Origin: SXZD01 sp034680345
GTDB lineage: Bacteria > Pseudomonadota > Gammaproteobacteria > Burkholderiales > Burkholderiaceae_B
Reading direction: 5' to 3'
Length of the DNA stretch: 64,000 bases
Assembly: GCA_034680345.1 (NCBI GenBank)
Contig: JAXISZ010000004.1
Span: 51,457-115,456 of the forward strand
Shown here: in pieces, positions 45,534-54,310 of the stretch
Layout: every line of letters begins with the position of its first letter
How positions within the stretch are numbered: the stretch's first letter is position 1
The notes under the pieces: model-generated
What the model was told of the DNA's origin: nothing
Seen by the model: only the letters and a program-made list of their open reading frames with translations
Databases searched by the model: none
Program-made: the position numbers and the translations under genes

Positions 45534-46562
45534 ATGGTTGGCGAAGTTTCTGGTGTGCAAATATCTTCTGTTCTTGTTGGTCCTGATAGCACTGATGATA
45601 ATGCTAATGGTAATACTGCTAATGAAGACATCTCTGTAAATCAAGCAGATATACAGCGGTTTCTGAATAGTTCTGTTTCCAATCTAGAGTATTTATTTGC
45701 CGGTAACTCTACAGCTATGGCTATGCTTGAAGTTCTTAAGATGGCTGCTATGCAAAAAAATAATTATAAAGACGCCCGTGACTTGCAAATGAAAGATTTA
45801 TTGAATGCGTACCAACATAAAATGGATGCGGCCGAGCATGAGCGAGTTGCAGCTAGAAATGCTTTTATTTTTGCTTGTGTTGGTTTTTGTGCGGGAGTTT
45901 CCCTTACTGGTGCTCAGCTGTATCAGCTAAAAGGTATGTTTCCAAACTCCAAATCCAAAGATTCTCGCACTAGCGGTGTGGTTGAGCTACCTAACATTCA
46001 AAAAAGCCCAAACGTAGAGGGGAACCCTGGCAATAATCAACTATCATCCAAAGTAGATGGTCAAAACAAAGCACTTAATCCGGCTGAACAGGCTAAAAAG
46101 GCTGAAGAGGCTAAAAAGGCTGAAGAGGCTAAAGAGGATGAAGAGGCTGAAACTCAACAAAACCAACAAGCAACGCAGGAGGCTGGCGAGAAAGCAGTAC
46201 AAGCCAAAGTAGATGATCAGAAAAAAAATGAGCAGGCGCGTGATGAGATAGCCGATAAATATAGGGAGGATCGGCTTACAGAGGAGCTAAAACTGTCACA
46301 GAATCAATTGAAAATTCAGCTTGCGCAAGCATTTGGGTTCGTAGCGCAACAATTAAGTCCTTTTTTCAATAGTGCTGGTGAATATATGGCTTCTGGCGAT
46401 CGTGCTGCTGTAACAGAGCATAATGCGGTTGCTGACCATTTTCAGCAAACCGGTGGGATTCATGCTTCGGTTGCTGATGAATATTTACAAGTTTATCAAG
46501 GTGGAGTGCAAATTGTATCTTCTGGGGCATCTTCTGCGCTTGAATTGCCAACCATCGGCTAA
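45534..46562 (+). CDS. sctB: T3SS translocator SctB (IpaC/SipC/YopD-type)
   Basis: Predicted minor translocator of 342 residues. It has a polar N-terminus, a helical region, one membrane segment (about residues 109-131), and a Lys/Glu/Ala-rich repeat region (about residues 184-210, KAEEAK units). The C-terminal helical domain contains LKIQLAQAFGFVAQQLSPFFNSAG. The frame is open from 45498 in sctE, but GGAG at 45525-45528 points to ATG at 45534. A terminator follows, so sctE-sctB form their own unit. Confidence 0.72.
   Translation: MVGEVSGVQISSVLVGPDSTDDNANGNTANEDISVNQADIQRFLNSSVSNLEYLFAGNSTAMAMLEVLKMAAMQKNNYKDARDLQMKDLLNAYQHKMDAAEHERVAARNAFIFACVGFCAGVSLTGAQLYQLKGMFPNSKSKDSRTSGVVELPNIQKSPNVEGNPGNNQLSSKVDGQNKALNPAEQAKKAEEAKKAEEAKEDEEAETQQNQQATQEAGEKAVQAKVDDQKKNEQARDEIADKYREDRLTEELKLSQNQLKIQLAQAFGFVAQQLSPFFNSAGEYMASGDRAAVTEHNAVADHFQQTGGIHASVADEYLQVYQGGVQIVSSGASSALELPTIG
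46088..46150 (+). repeat. Tandem 18-bp repeat inside sctB
   Basis: GCTAAAAAGGCTGAAGAG occurs twice in tandem, followed by a third diverged copy (GCTAAAGAGGATGAAGAG). It encodes KAEEAK-type charged repeats and could change length by slippage in steps of six residues. Confidence 0.7.
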
Positions 46563-46581
46563 ATGAATGGTTTTATGTTTT

Positions 46582-46618
46582 AACAGTCCTTCTTTTGGGG
46601 GGGGCTGTTTTTTTTTAT
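46582..46618 (+). terminator. Terminator after the translocator genes
   Basis: The arms AACAG-T-CC and GG-CTGTT are followed by a run of nine T, 20 bases past the sctB stop. It separates the translocators from the apparatus operon. Confidence 0.75.
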
Positions 46619-46667
46619 TTTGATAAACTAAAAAATAGTAATGAATTTTGATGCTTGAAGGTGTATC

Positions 46668-47906
46668 GTGGAAATCAGACATCCATTTCCAAAAATAGTG
46701 GTTCCTAGCATTTCAGAATCTGGGAAAAAAACAGTTCAACACTCTAGCACAACACCTCTTGGGCAGGGAGGGCGGACGCATTCAGGTTCATCACAGCCAG
46801 AAATTGTTAAAAATGCTCTTGTTCAAACTCACAACGTGGTTATTAAACGTTATGGAATGTCGCGTTTGCGGGTTTTGTATGGTGCAATGCGTGAGCGTAC
46901 TGACTTAAGTTTAGATGAAGAAGCTAAAATAGCGGCTGACACACTTATTAAGTTACTTAAGATTCAGGGCATATCTGCATGCAAAGATTTTTTAGCGCAG
47001 CGTTACCCTGATCCTTCAAAGCAATTTATTATTTTATCCGAGCTTGAATTTTCAGTTAAAGACAAAGACACGTCTGAACATGTGCGTTTAAAAGAAGCGC
47101 TTCAGGCCCTTATGGAAGGTTTATATGAAGAAAAATCAGTCGAGCTTAAGGCAGGGCTTAATACGGCTGAAGTGTTTGATCAGGCAATAAAAGATCAACA
47201 AGACAGTCAACTGACTAGAAGTTTGCTGAGAGAATTTTACCGATCATTTTTAGTGGCTGAAGTTCGTCCTTCAGCGTTTTTACAGAGATTATTAGAAAAA
47301 TACAGTTGTGAAGAAATTGAAGATATTCTTAAGGCAATTCTTTCAGGCGCTAGTGAAGATCTTAATAGTCCATTGTGTTCTTCAACAAATCGGGTTTATT
47401 TTTGTTTGAATAATATATCAACTGGCAACTTAATTTTACAAGTTTTAAAAACATTTAAATTTAAAGTTTATAGAATATGGCAGTTTAGTCAGTCTCTATC
47501 TGAAAATTCTGAAACCAAAGAGTCAATAGATATTTCAAAAATTCATTGTAATTCTAATACCTTCCCTTTTAAAAAAGGGTGGCAGTATTTGGCTGTTGAT
47601 TTTTTAAATATGACGGGATTGTTATCAAATCCAGAACTTGTTAAGCATATTTTTATTAATAAACACCTCAAAGAAGAACATACCATTCCAAAGTTAAGTC
47701 GTGTAGCTATTCGTTATTTGTCTCTTATAAAAGATTCATTTGCTGATTTGCCTTCACACGTTTTTGTACCGGACGCTGTTCCAGGTGGCTTCAATCCATC
47801 AGCCGATGCTGAAAAAAAAGCATTAATTAATAAATTTTATTGGGTTGACACCATTCAAGACATGTATGGTGGACGTAAAACACAAGCCGATTGGATGCGT
47901 TGCTAG
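46668..47906 (+). CDS. sctW: T3SS gatekeeper SctW (InvE/MxiC/YopN/HrpJ family)
   Basis: The gatekeeper binds the export gate and sets the order of translocator and effector secretion. The 412-residue all-helical protein has the HrpJ-type N-terminal domain (about residues 75-160, including LRVLYGAMRERTDLSLDEEAKIAADTLIKLL) and a TyeA-like C-terminal part (about residues 330-412). The C-terminal part seems fused in one chain, as in InvE/MxiC. The start is GTG 46668 with GAAGG upstream. It heads the long plus-strand operon leading to sctU. Confidence 0.8.
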   Translation: MEIRHPFPKIVVPSISESGKKTVQHSSTTPLGQGGRTHSGSSQPEIVKNALVQTHNVVIKRYGMSRLRVLYGAMRERTDLSLDEEAKIAADTLIKLLKIQGISACKDFLAQRYPDPSKQFIILSELEFSVKDKDTSEHVRLKEALQALMEGLYEEKSVELKAGLNTAEVFDQAIKDQQDSQLTRSLLREFYRSFLVAEVRPSAFLQRLLEKYSCEEIEDILKAILSGASEDLNSPLCSSTNRVYFCLNNISTGNLILQVLKTFKFKVYRIWQFSQSLSENSETKESIDISKIHCNSNTFPFKKGWQYLAVDFLNMTGLLSNPELVKHIFINKHLKEEHTIPKLSRVAIRYLSLIKDSFADLPSHVFVPDAVPGGFNPSADAEKKALINKFYWVDTIQDMYGGRKTQADWMRC

Positions 47907-47915
47907 GAGATATCA

Positions 47916-48350
47916 GTGTCACAAGGTTCGGATTTAAGAGTGGGAGGTGCTCAAACTGTTCGGGCAGTTAAAAACCTTCAACGTTTACAAACAGATCGTT
48001 TATCTGAACTGGATTTTACTTATCCTGAAGTTGGCAAAATCGAATTTAAGGAACTTCTTAATTTACGTTTTGATTTTGAAGATCGCGGTTTGTATCGTCA
48101 AAACAGTTCATTGGATTCTCGTCTTTTTTTTGATTTTTTTAAAAACTTATTAAAAACTAAAGAATCTAAAGATCATAGCATTCGTTTGACTTATTTAGAA
48201 GGATTGAAGTCTTGGGTTGCCAATGAATTGGAGCAACTAGACCCAAATCACCAGCGGTATGAAGAGCTTAAAGCGGTTTATAAAATTTTTGAAAATGAGT
48301 TCAAATTAAGTGAGCGTTGGTTTGCTCTACAAAGGTCTTTTTATGAGTGA
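47916..48350 (+). CDS. Unrecognised T3SS operon protein (between sctW and sctV)
   Basis: A 144-residue protein I do not recognise. It is soluble, charged and mostly helical, with no signal or membrane segment and a C-terminal helix pair around LEGLKSWVANELEQLD and YEELKAVYKIFENEFKLSERW. The start is GTG 47916, ten bases after sctW, with AGGAG upstream. In Yersinia-type loci this slot holds tyeA-sycN-yscX-yscY, so a small export-gate partner or chaperone is plausible, but I see no motif that proves it. Confidence 0.7.
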   Translation: MSQGSDLRVGGAQTVRAVKNLQRLQTDRLSELDFTYPEVGKIEFKELLNLRFDFEDRGLYRQNSSLDSRLFFDFFKNLLKTKESKDHSIRLTYLEGLKSWVANELEQLDPNHQRYEELKAVYKIFENEFKLSERWFALQRSFYE

Positions 48351-48642
48351 TTCAAAAGTTTCTTCATCTTTTCCACCTTGGGCTGTGCGATTAATTATGG
48401 GTATGATTGTTCGAAGATTACAAATGAGGCAAGATCATGAAGCGAAAATTTTAATTGATTTTTTGCGTGGGTTTTATAAAGATTCATCGCTTGCTCTTCT
48501 CGATTGTTGGGCCAGTTCAGTGCTCAATTGCCCTTTACCTTCAAAAGTTGATTTAGATGAAGCTCAGGCTTTGTGTGAAGACGAAATTTACACTTCAATT
48601 ATTAAACGTTTAACCACAATTCACAAAAAGGCTGAGGTATGA
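48343..48642 (+). CDS. Unrecognised small T3SS operon protein (before sctV)
   Basis: A 99-residue protein, overlapping the previous gene by 8 bases and sctV by 4. The frame is open from 48310, but AAAGG at 48331-48335 supports ATG 48343. The N-terminal half is basic and helical (WAVRLIMGMIVRRLQMR), the C-terminal half acidic then basic. It occupies the place of yscY in Yersinia-type operons. The size fits a small chaperone, but TPR motifs are not evident. Function unknown. Confidence 0.7.
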   Translation: MSDSKVSSSFPPWAVRLIMGMIVRRLQMRQDHEAKILIDFLRGFYKDSSLALLDCWASSVLNCPLPSKVDLDEAQALCEDEIYTSIIKRLTTIHKKAEV

Positions 48643-50726
48643 GTTCGTCTTTGTGGTTCAGAACAGATCGCTTTTTATCAGGTGTGAGCAGTAAAAGTGA
48701 GGTTGTTGCCGCCATTATTGTTTTAGCGGTTATTTTGGTCATGATTTTGCCGCTACCTGTTTGGTTTTTGGATGTTCTTATCGGCTTTAATATTTCAATA
48801 TCTGCGTTGCTGTTAATCATAACCATTTATTTGCCTAACCCTTTGGCTTTATCGTCTTTCCCAAGTATTTTATTGTTTACAACCCTTTTGAGGCTGTCTT
48901 TGTCAGTTTCCACAACACGGCAAATTTTATTGATTGGCGATGCTGGGCACATTGTTGATGTATTTGGGAATTTTGTTGCGGGTGGCAATTTGGTTGTTGG
49001 TATGGTGATTTTCTTTATTATTACCGTAGTTAATTTTTTGGTGGTTACTAAGGGTAGTGAGCGAGTTGCAGAGGTGGCAGCTCGTTTTACTTTAGATGGT
49101 ATGCCTGGTAAGCAAATGTCGATTGACAGCGATTTGCGCGCCGGTCTGATTGACCAGCTAGAGGCGCGGCGGCGGCGAACTCAATTAGAGAAGGAAAGTC
49201 AGTTGTTTGGCGCTATGGATGGCGCCATGAAATTCGTTAAGGGAGATGCAATAGCTGGCATTATCATCATTTTTGTAAATTTGCTGGGAGGTTTAGCGGT
49301 GGGAACTCTGCAGCGCGATATGACTTTTTCTAACGCCGCGCAAATATATTCTATTTTGTCGATAGGTGACGGGTTGGTTGCTCAAATTCCGTCATTATTA
49401 ATTTCTGTTGCAGCCGGTATGATGATCACTCGGGTTGGGCAAGATGATAAACCTTCTAGCTTAGGTAAAGATATTTTTGCTCAAATGGTGGGTCAGCCAC
49501 GCGCAGTTTTGACCTCTGGTTTAATTGTTGCCATTTTAGGGTTAATTCCGGGAATGCCTTTTAGTGTGTTTTTAACAATTGCCTTAATTTTGGCTGGGAG
49601 TGGCTTTTACAAACTTAAGTATCAAGGCAATAACAACAGCGATCATTCCGATATTAATACGGGTGCAAGTGGGGATGAAGCCGTTGTATCTAGCTATCAA
49701 ACAATTGATGATGTTAAGGGTTTTAGTACATTTCGTGCGCTTCATTTGGAGTTTGTTGGAACATTTGCTTCTGATTTGGTTAAGTTGTACGTAAATGCGG
49801 CAAAACAAGCGCGTAATCGATTGGTGAGCGAATTGGGGGCGCCTATTCCTGTGTTTTCTCACCGCTTATCCGCTTCATCTGCCCCTGGGAAATTGGTATT
49901 GTATCTTTTCAATGTGCCAACTCTTGAGCATGTTATTAATTTATCTCAAGTTTGTGTTCGAGAGTCCTCCAACCGCTTAAAAACTCTGGGTGTTGAGCAC
50001 ACCGCCATTAAAGATGAAATCACCGGTTTACAACGGTGTTGGGTTGATCTTAAATTTGTTGATCACGTTGAGTCTTTGGGTTTAACGATTCAGGATGATA
50101 CTTCTGTGTTTATCCAGCGTTTTGAAGATACCCTGCGTAAAAATATGAATATGATGGTAGGTATTCAGGAGTCTGTTGAAATTTTACGTTCATTAGAAGT
50201 GGAACAACCTGAACTTGTTAGAGAGTTTAATCGAGTGATTCCCGGAGGTCGAATGGCTGAGGTTTTACAGCGTTTACTGTCTGAAGGCGTATCAATTCGC
50301 AATATGCGAGGAATCGTACAATCTTTAATTGAATGGGGGCCTAAGGAGCGAGATGTTGTTACATTGGCCGAACATGTACGGGTGGCCCTCAAAAATCAAA
50401 TATGTTATTCCTATGCTCAAGAAGGCATTTTATACGCTATTTTAATTAGCGAAACGTTAGAGGAACTTATTCGTTCAAATATTCGCCAAACGTCCATGGG
50501 CAATTATTTGTCTTTGGATCCAGTTAGCAGTCAAGATTTCATCGATAAAATCACTAATCTTATTGTGGATCATCAGGATTCGGCGCAAGCGGTGCTTGTT
50601 GTGCCAATGGATTTACGTCGTTATATACGTAGATTGTTAGAAACTACTCTGTTTCGTTTACCTGTTATGTCATTTAATGAAGTTTTGCCTGAACTTTCTG
50701 TGCAAACAATAGCACTCATAGAGTAA
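48639..50726 (+). CDS. sctV: T3SS export-gate protein SctV
   Basis: SctV forms the nonameric export gate and binds substrates through its cytoplasmic ring. The 695-residue protein has about eight membrane segments in the first 330 residues and the FHIPEP-family loop with RVAEVAARFTLDGMPGKQMSIDSDLRAGLI. The C-terminal cytoplasmic domain spans about 360-695. The length is normal. The ATG overlaps the preceding stop by four bases. This is one of the most secure identifications in the island. Confidence 0.96.
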   Translation: MSSSLWFRTDRFLSGVSSKSEVVAAIIVLAVILVMILPLPVWFLDVLIGFNISISALLLIITIYLPNPLALSSFPSILLFTTLLRLSLSVSTTRQILLIGDAGHIVDVFGNFVAGGNLVVGMVIFFIITVVNFLVVTKGSERVAEVAARFTLDGMPGKQMSIDSDLRAGLIDQLEARRRRTQLEKESQLFGAMDGAMKFVKGDAIAGIIIIFVNLLGGLAVGTLQRDMTFSNAAQIYSILSIGDGLVAQIPSLLISVAAGMMITRVGQDDKPSSLGKDIFAQMVGQPRAVLTSGLIVAILGLIPGMPFSVFLTIALILAGSGFYKLKYQGNNNSDHSDINTGASGDEAVVSSYQTIDDVKGFSTFRALHLEFVGTFASDLVKLYVNAAKQARNRLVSELGAPIPVFSHRLSASSAPGKLVLYLFNVPTLEHVINLSQVCVRESSNRLKTLGVEHTAIKDEITGLQRCWVDLKFVDHVESLGLTIQDDTSVFIQRFEDTLRKNMNMMVGIQESVEILRSLEVEQPELVREFNRVIPGGRMAEVLQRLLSEGVSIRNMRGIVQSLIEWGPKERDVVTLAEHVRVALKNQICYSYAQEGILYAILISETLEELIRSNIRQTSMGNYLSLDPVSSQDFIDKITNLIVDHQDSAQAVLVVPMDLRRYIRRLLETTLFRLPVMSFNEVLPELSVQTIALIE

Positions 50727-50753
50727 CTTGGGGTTAAATGATTGGGTATACTT

Positions 50754-51809
50754 ATGTTAAGTTTGAACATACATTCTGGATTACAAGATGGTGCAAGTAT
50801 TCCTTTGGGTTCTGGATTGTTCGAGTTTGGGTATGAATCAGACGCTGCGTATGAACTTTTAGACGGGGATCAGCCTTTTAAAATTGGTTTACAAGTTAAA
50901 TCAGCAGAATTAGGGCAGGTTCAAGTACAGGTTTTTTTGGGTGATATTCGGTTTTGTGATGCTTTGGGAAATAGCCTTAACTCTGATTTATTGACTGCCC
51001 CATTTTTTATTGGGGTTGGTCAGACATTTATTTCTGTGAGTTTGTTTCCTTATGCTGAGTTGCCCGCTGAAGTATTGCGTTTTTTTACGGCGCCAGAGGA
51101 AGAAACACAAGTTTCTCTCAATCTAGCTAATAATACATTGGCTGACAATATTGCCAGTTCTGAGGTATTACCAGAATTTAGCCAAGATTTAGGAAAAAGC
51201 AAACGCAAAGCCGCTTGGCTATTTCTTGCTTCGGCTTTTAGTTTAATTTCTTTGGCATTTTATGTTCTGCTACTGCCCCAAGAAGATCCCTCCCAAAAAG
51301 TATCTTTTGAAGTTCCACAGCAGCTTAAAGTTGTGCAGCCTAGCGGTGTTTTACCTGTTGTAACTACATCTACCAATGCCTTTTCTGAGGTGGGAGAAGA
51401 TTCTGGAACTGTCTCTGTTGAAGATCAGCGCGGTCATGCCCGCCGTTGGTTGTTTCAAACCTTAGATGACAATAGTTTATCAGAGCAACTGAAAGTGGAT
51501 GCTCAAACCAATACGTTTTTTTTGCAAGGCCGTTTATCTAAATCTCAATTGGAATCATTTGAAAGAATTTTATTTGATTTTGGTAAGCAGTTTGGCGAGC
51601 AACTTCAAATTAAAGCATCAATTGAAAAGCCAAAAGATACCATTCCATTCACTATTCGGGAAGTTTCTCCAGGAGTGCACGGTTGGATTGTAGCCTCTAC
51701 CGGTGAAAAAATTTTTTTAGGTGGTGAATATTTAGGGTATCGACTCGTAGAAATTAATAAAAACCGTGTTTCTTTTAGGGGTTTATACCCTATTGAGGTT
51801 GATTTGTGA
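50754..51809 (+). CDS. sctD: T3SS inner-membrane ring protein SctD (YscD-like)
   Basis: The 351-residue protein has an N-terminal FHA-like beta domain (about 1-120), one membrane segment (about 145-165, LFLASAFSLISLAFYVLLL) and a periplasmic ring-building region. It forms the outer layer of the inner-membrane ring with SctJ. The frame opens at a TTG at 50742. I chose ATG 50754, with GGG about eight bases upstream. Being encoded between sctV and sctN rather than near sctC is uncommon. Confidence 0.82.
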   Translation: MLSLNIHSGLQDGASIPLGSGLFEFGYESDAAYELLDGDQPFKIGLQVKSAELGQVQVQVFLGDIRFCDALGNSLNSDLLTAPFFIGVGQTFISVSLFPYAELPAEVLRFFTAPEEETQVSLNLANNTLADNIASSEVLPEFSQDLGKSKRKAAWLFLASAFSLISLAFYVLLLPQEDPSQKVSFEVPQQLKVVQPSGVLPVVTTSTNAFSEVGEDSGTVSVEDQRGHARRWLFQTLDDNSLSEQLKVDAQTNTFFLQGRLSKSQLESFERILFDFGKQFGEQLQIKASIEKPKDTIPFTIREVSPGVHGWIVASTGEKIFLGGEYLGYRLVEINKNRVSFRGLYPIEVDL

Positions 51810-53158
51810 CCCCCGAAGTAATTGCTAAACTACAAGAGTGCAAGTCACAAGCAATAGATGCCATTAATAGAACATCATTTTTTATTACACAATCAAAGGT
51901 TGAAAGGGTATTGGGCTTGTTGGTGGACGCTGCTTTACCAGAATGCGGTTTAGGGCAGCTTTGTGAGTTGCATACACCAGGGCAAAACTCAATCCCTTTG
52001 GCTGAAGTTGTTGGTTTTGATCAAAATTTTGCCAAACTTGCTGCTTTAGACAATTTAGAAGGGGTATCTACACTAACACGTGTAGTTCCTGTTGCAGTGG
52101 CTCACGAAATAACCATGGGGCCTTATTTATTGGGTAAAGTGCTAGATGGTTATGGTCGTGATTTTGACAGTCGTCAGTTTTTAGTGCCTCCCGTGAATAC
52201 CAAGCAAGAAAGGGTTAAAGTTTTAGAAAACTCAGTGAGTGCCTTAGAGCGGCCGCCCATTCATGAAATTTTAGAGACTGGTATTAAATCTTTAGATGGA
52301 TTATTAACGTTTGCTAGAGGGCAGCGTGTTGGAATTTTTGCGCCAGCTGGGTGTGGAAAAACCACCTTACTTGCAAGCTTGGCGCGTCAAATAGATTCTG
52401 AGGTGATTATTTTAGGGCTAATTGGCGAGCGTGGGAGAGAATTGAACGAATTTTTAGAGCGCGAGCTTACCCCGGAATTACGTCAACGTTGTGTGGTTAT
52501 TTGTGCAACCTCAGATCGATCAAGCATGGAGAGAGCAAGGGCTGCACATACGGCATCGGCCATTGCTCAATATTTTTCTAGGCAAGGTCACCACGTCACC
52601 TTAATGATCGATTCTTTAACACGGTTTTGTCGTGCTTTGCGTGAAATTGGTTTTGCTTCAGGTGAGCCGCCTGCAAGGGGAGGATTTCCACCTTCGGTTT
52701 TTGCTGAGTTACCCCGTTTGATTGAACGCTCGGGAACTGATTCTAACGGCACTGTGACAGGAATTTATACTATTTTGATGGAAGATGCTAAGGGTGGTTC
52801 TGATGTGATTGCTGAAGAGGCCCGCAGTTTGCTAGATGGTCATATTGTATTGAGCCGTAAATTGTCAGAAGTGGGGCACTTTCCAGCAATTTTTGTTCAG
52901 GAAAGTTTATCTCGGGTGATGGATAAAATTGTTGAAAAATCTCAGATCATTCATGCTAGAGAGGTTCGGTCCTTTTTGCATGCATTAGATGAAGTAGATT
53001 TGTTGTTAAAGTTGAATGAATATAAAGAAGGGTCCGACTTCCTTGTTGATAAGGCTTTGGCAGTAAAGTCTGAGTTGATGGGTTTTTTGCGGCAAGATAA
53101 TCATGAATTGGTGTCAATGTCAGATACATTACTTTATTTGTCTAAGTTGGCAGGTTGA
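51806..53158 (+). CDS. sctN: T3SS ATPase SctN
   Basis: The hexameric ATPase that unfolds substrates and strips chaperones at the cytoplasmic face. The 450-residue protein has the Walker A APAGCGKTT (residues 179-187), IGERGRELNEFLERE, and LMIDSLTRFCRALREIG as the Walker B region. The start is GTG, overlapping the sctD stop by four bases. It is related to the F1 beta subunit and flagellar FliI; the neighbours exclude FliI. Confidence 0.96.
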   Translation: MTPEVIAKLQECKSQAIDAINRTSFFITQSKVERVLGLLVDAALPECGLGQLCELHTPGQNSIPLAEVVGFDQNFAKLAALDNLEGVSTLTRVVPVAVAHEITMGPYLLGKVLDGYGRDFDSRQFLVPPVNTKQERVKVLENSVSALERPPIHEILETGIKSLDGLLTFARGQRVGIFAPAGCGKTTLLASLARQIDSEVIILGLIGERGRELNEFLERELTPELRQRCVVICATSDRSSMERARAAHTASAIAQYFSRQGHHVTLMIDSLTRFCRALREIGFASGEPPARGGFPPSVFAELPRLIERSGTDSNGTVTGIYTILMEDAKGGSDVIAEEARSLLDGHIVLSRKLSEVGHFPAIFVQESLSRVMDKIVEKSQIIHAREVRSFLHALDEVDLLLKLNEYKEGSDFLVDKALAVKSELMGFLRQDNHELVSMSDTLLYLSKLAG

Positions 53159-53160
53159 TT

Positions 53161-53568
53161 ATGCAAGAATCGCCAATTGATTTGATTTTAAAGGTTTCTG
53201 AGATTCGAGTGGCTCGTCAAATTCGTCAGGTTAAAAATGCAGAAACACACAAAACCAATGCCAAACACAAGGTACAAGAAACCGAAAGTGAAGTAAAAAG
53301 CTTTTATCAGGCTTGGTCTCAAGAAAAAAAAGAATTACAAGAAGATTTATTTAGTAAACCTTTTGGAATTCTCGAGATTCAAAAAAAACGAGATCAAGTG
53401 GCTAAAAAGGAAGAAACTTTAGAGAATAAAAAAACACAATTGAAAGATTGTAAAGTAGAATTAAAAGAGGCTGAAAATTATTTAAAACAAGAGCAATTAA
53501 ATCTTTTAAATCAGCGAAAAAGGTTGGAAAAAATGAAAGAAGCACATTATTTATTTCAACAGTCTTAG
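53161..53568 (+). CDS. sctO: T3SS central stalk protein SctO
   Basis: A 135-residue, almost entirely coiled-coil protein rich in Lys/Glu/Gln, the FliJ/YscO type that inserts into the SctN ring and contacts SctV. Identified by its shape and its position right after sctN. AGG at 53152-53154 favours ATG 53161 over the upstream TTG. Confidence 0.8.
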   Translation: MQESPIDLILKVSEIRVARQIRQVKNAETHKTNAKHKVQETESEVKSFYQAWSQEKKELQEDLFSKPFGILEIQKKRDQVAKKEETLENKKTQLKDCKVELKEAENYLKQEQLNLLNQRKRLEKMKEAHYLFQQS

Positions 53569-53608
53569 TTTTTTAATTAAAGTGGTATTTATAAAATTGG
53601 TGGTTTAA

Positions 53609-54310
53609 ATGGCAGTTGATTCTATAGCATCTAAATCTCGGCGAGATGTGCATTTGGCAGACAATGCAATCAAGAAAAAAAGAGAGATTGATCAAAAAAA
53701 ACTTTCACATGAAAACGCTTCATCTCGTATACAGTTAAACCACCAAAAAGCGAACGTTCGTGACATTGATGACTTTTTGCGATTAATGACAGACGCTGAA
53801 AACTTTGATTTTAATGAAGAAGAATCAAGTCTCTCATCTGATTTTTCTACATCTTATGCACATCATGAACATGGCAGCTCTTTTTTATCAATGGCAGGCG
53901 GTGGTCAGCAGCAGTCTGCTTCAGATGGTCAGAGTAAGGGAAAATGGTTGACTGAGGAGGGTTCAGAACATGGTTTTACCAGCAACAGCCAGCTTGCTTC
54001 GCCGCTTGCAAAAGTACAATCCAATCGTGGTAATAAAAATTATTTGAATTCAATGTCTAACATTTGTGCTTCAGCATCTGACAGCAAAAGTTTAGATCTT
54101 ACAGAGTGGCAAGATTTCGAGATAGAAATGAGCCACCTTGGTTTAGTTAAATTATCAGTTAAATTAGATGATCGTGGTTTGTGTGTCAAATTAAATATTT
54201 CAGAAAAAAATAATGCTGAGTATTTTTGGGAAAATGAAGAATTTATTGCGCGTAGCTTGAGCCACGTTCTTGGAAAAACAGTACGAATGATACGTGATGA
54301 AGAGTATTGA
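53609..54310 (+). CDS. sctP: T3SS needle-length/substrate-switch protein SctP (probable)
   Basis: The 233-residue protein has a basic N-terminus, a Ser/Gln/Gly-rich middle likely to be extended (about 75-165), and a folded C-terminal domain (about 168-233, EIEMSHLGLVKLSVKLDDRGLCVKLNI), as in the ruler proteins that measure needle length and switch specificity. The position between sctO and sctQ supports it. It is short for a ruler. The last 14 bases overlap sctQ. Confidence 0.65.
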   Translation: MAVDSIASKSRRDVHLADNAIKKKREIDQKKLSHENASSRIQLNHQKANVRDIDDFLRLMTDAENFDFNEEESSLSSDFSTSYAHHEHGSSFLSMAGGGQQQSASDGQSKGKWLTEEGSEHGFTSNSQLASPLAKVQSNRGNKNYLNSMSNICASASDSKSLDLTEWQDFEIEMSHLGLVKLSVKLDDRGLCVKLNISEKNNAEYFWENEEFIARSLSHVLGKTVRMIRDEEY

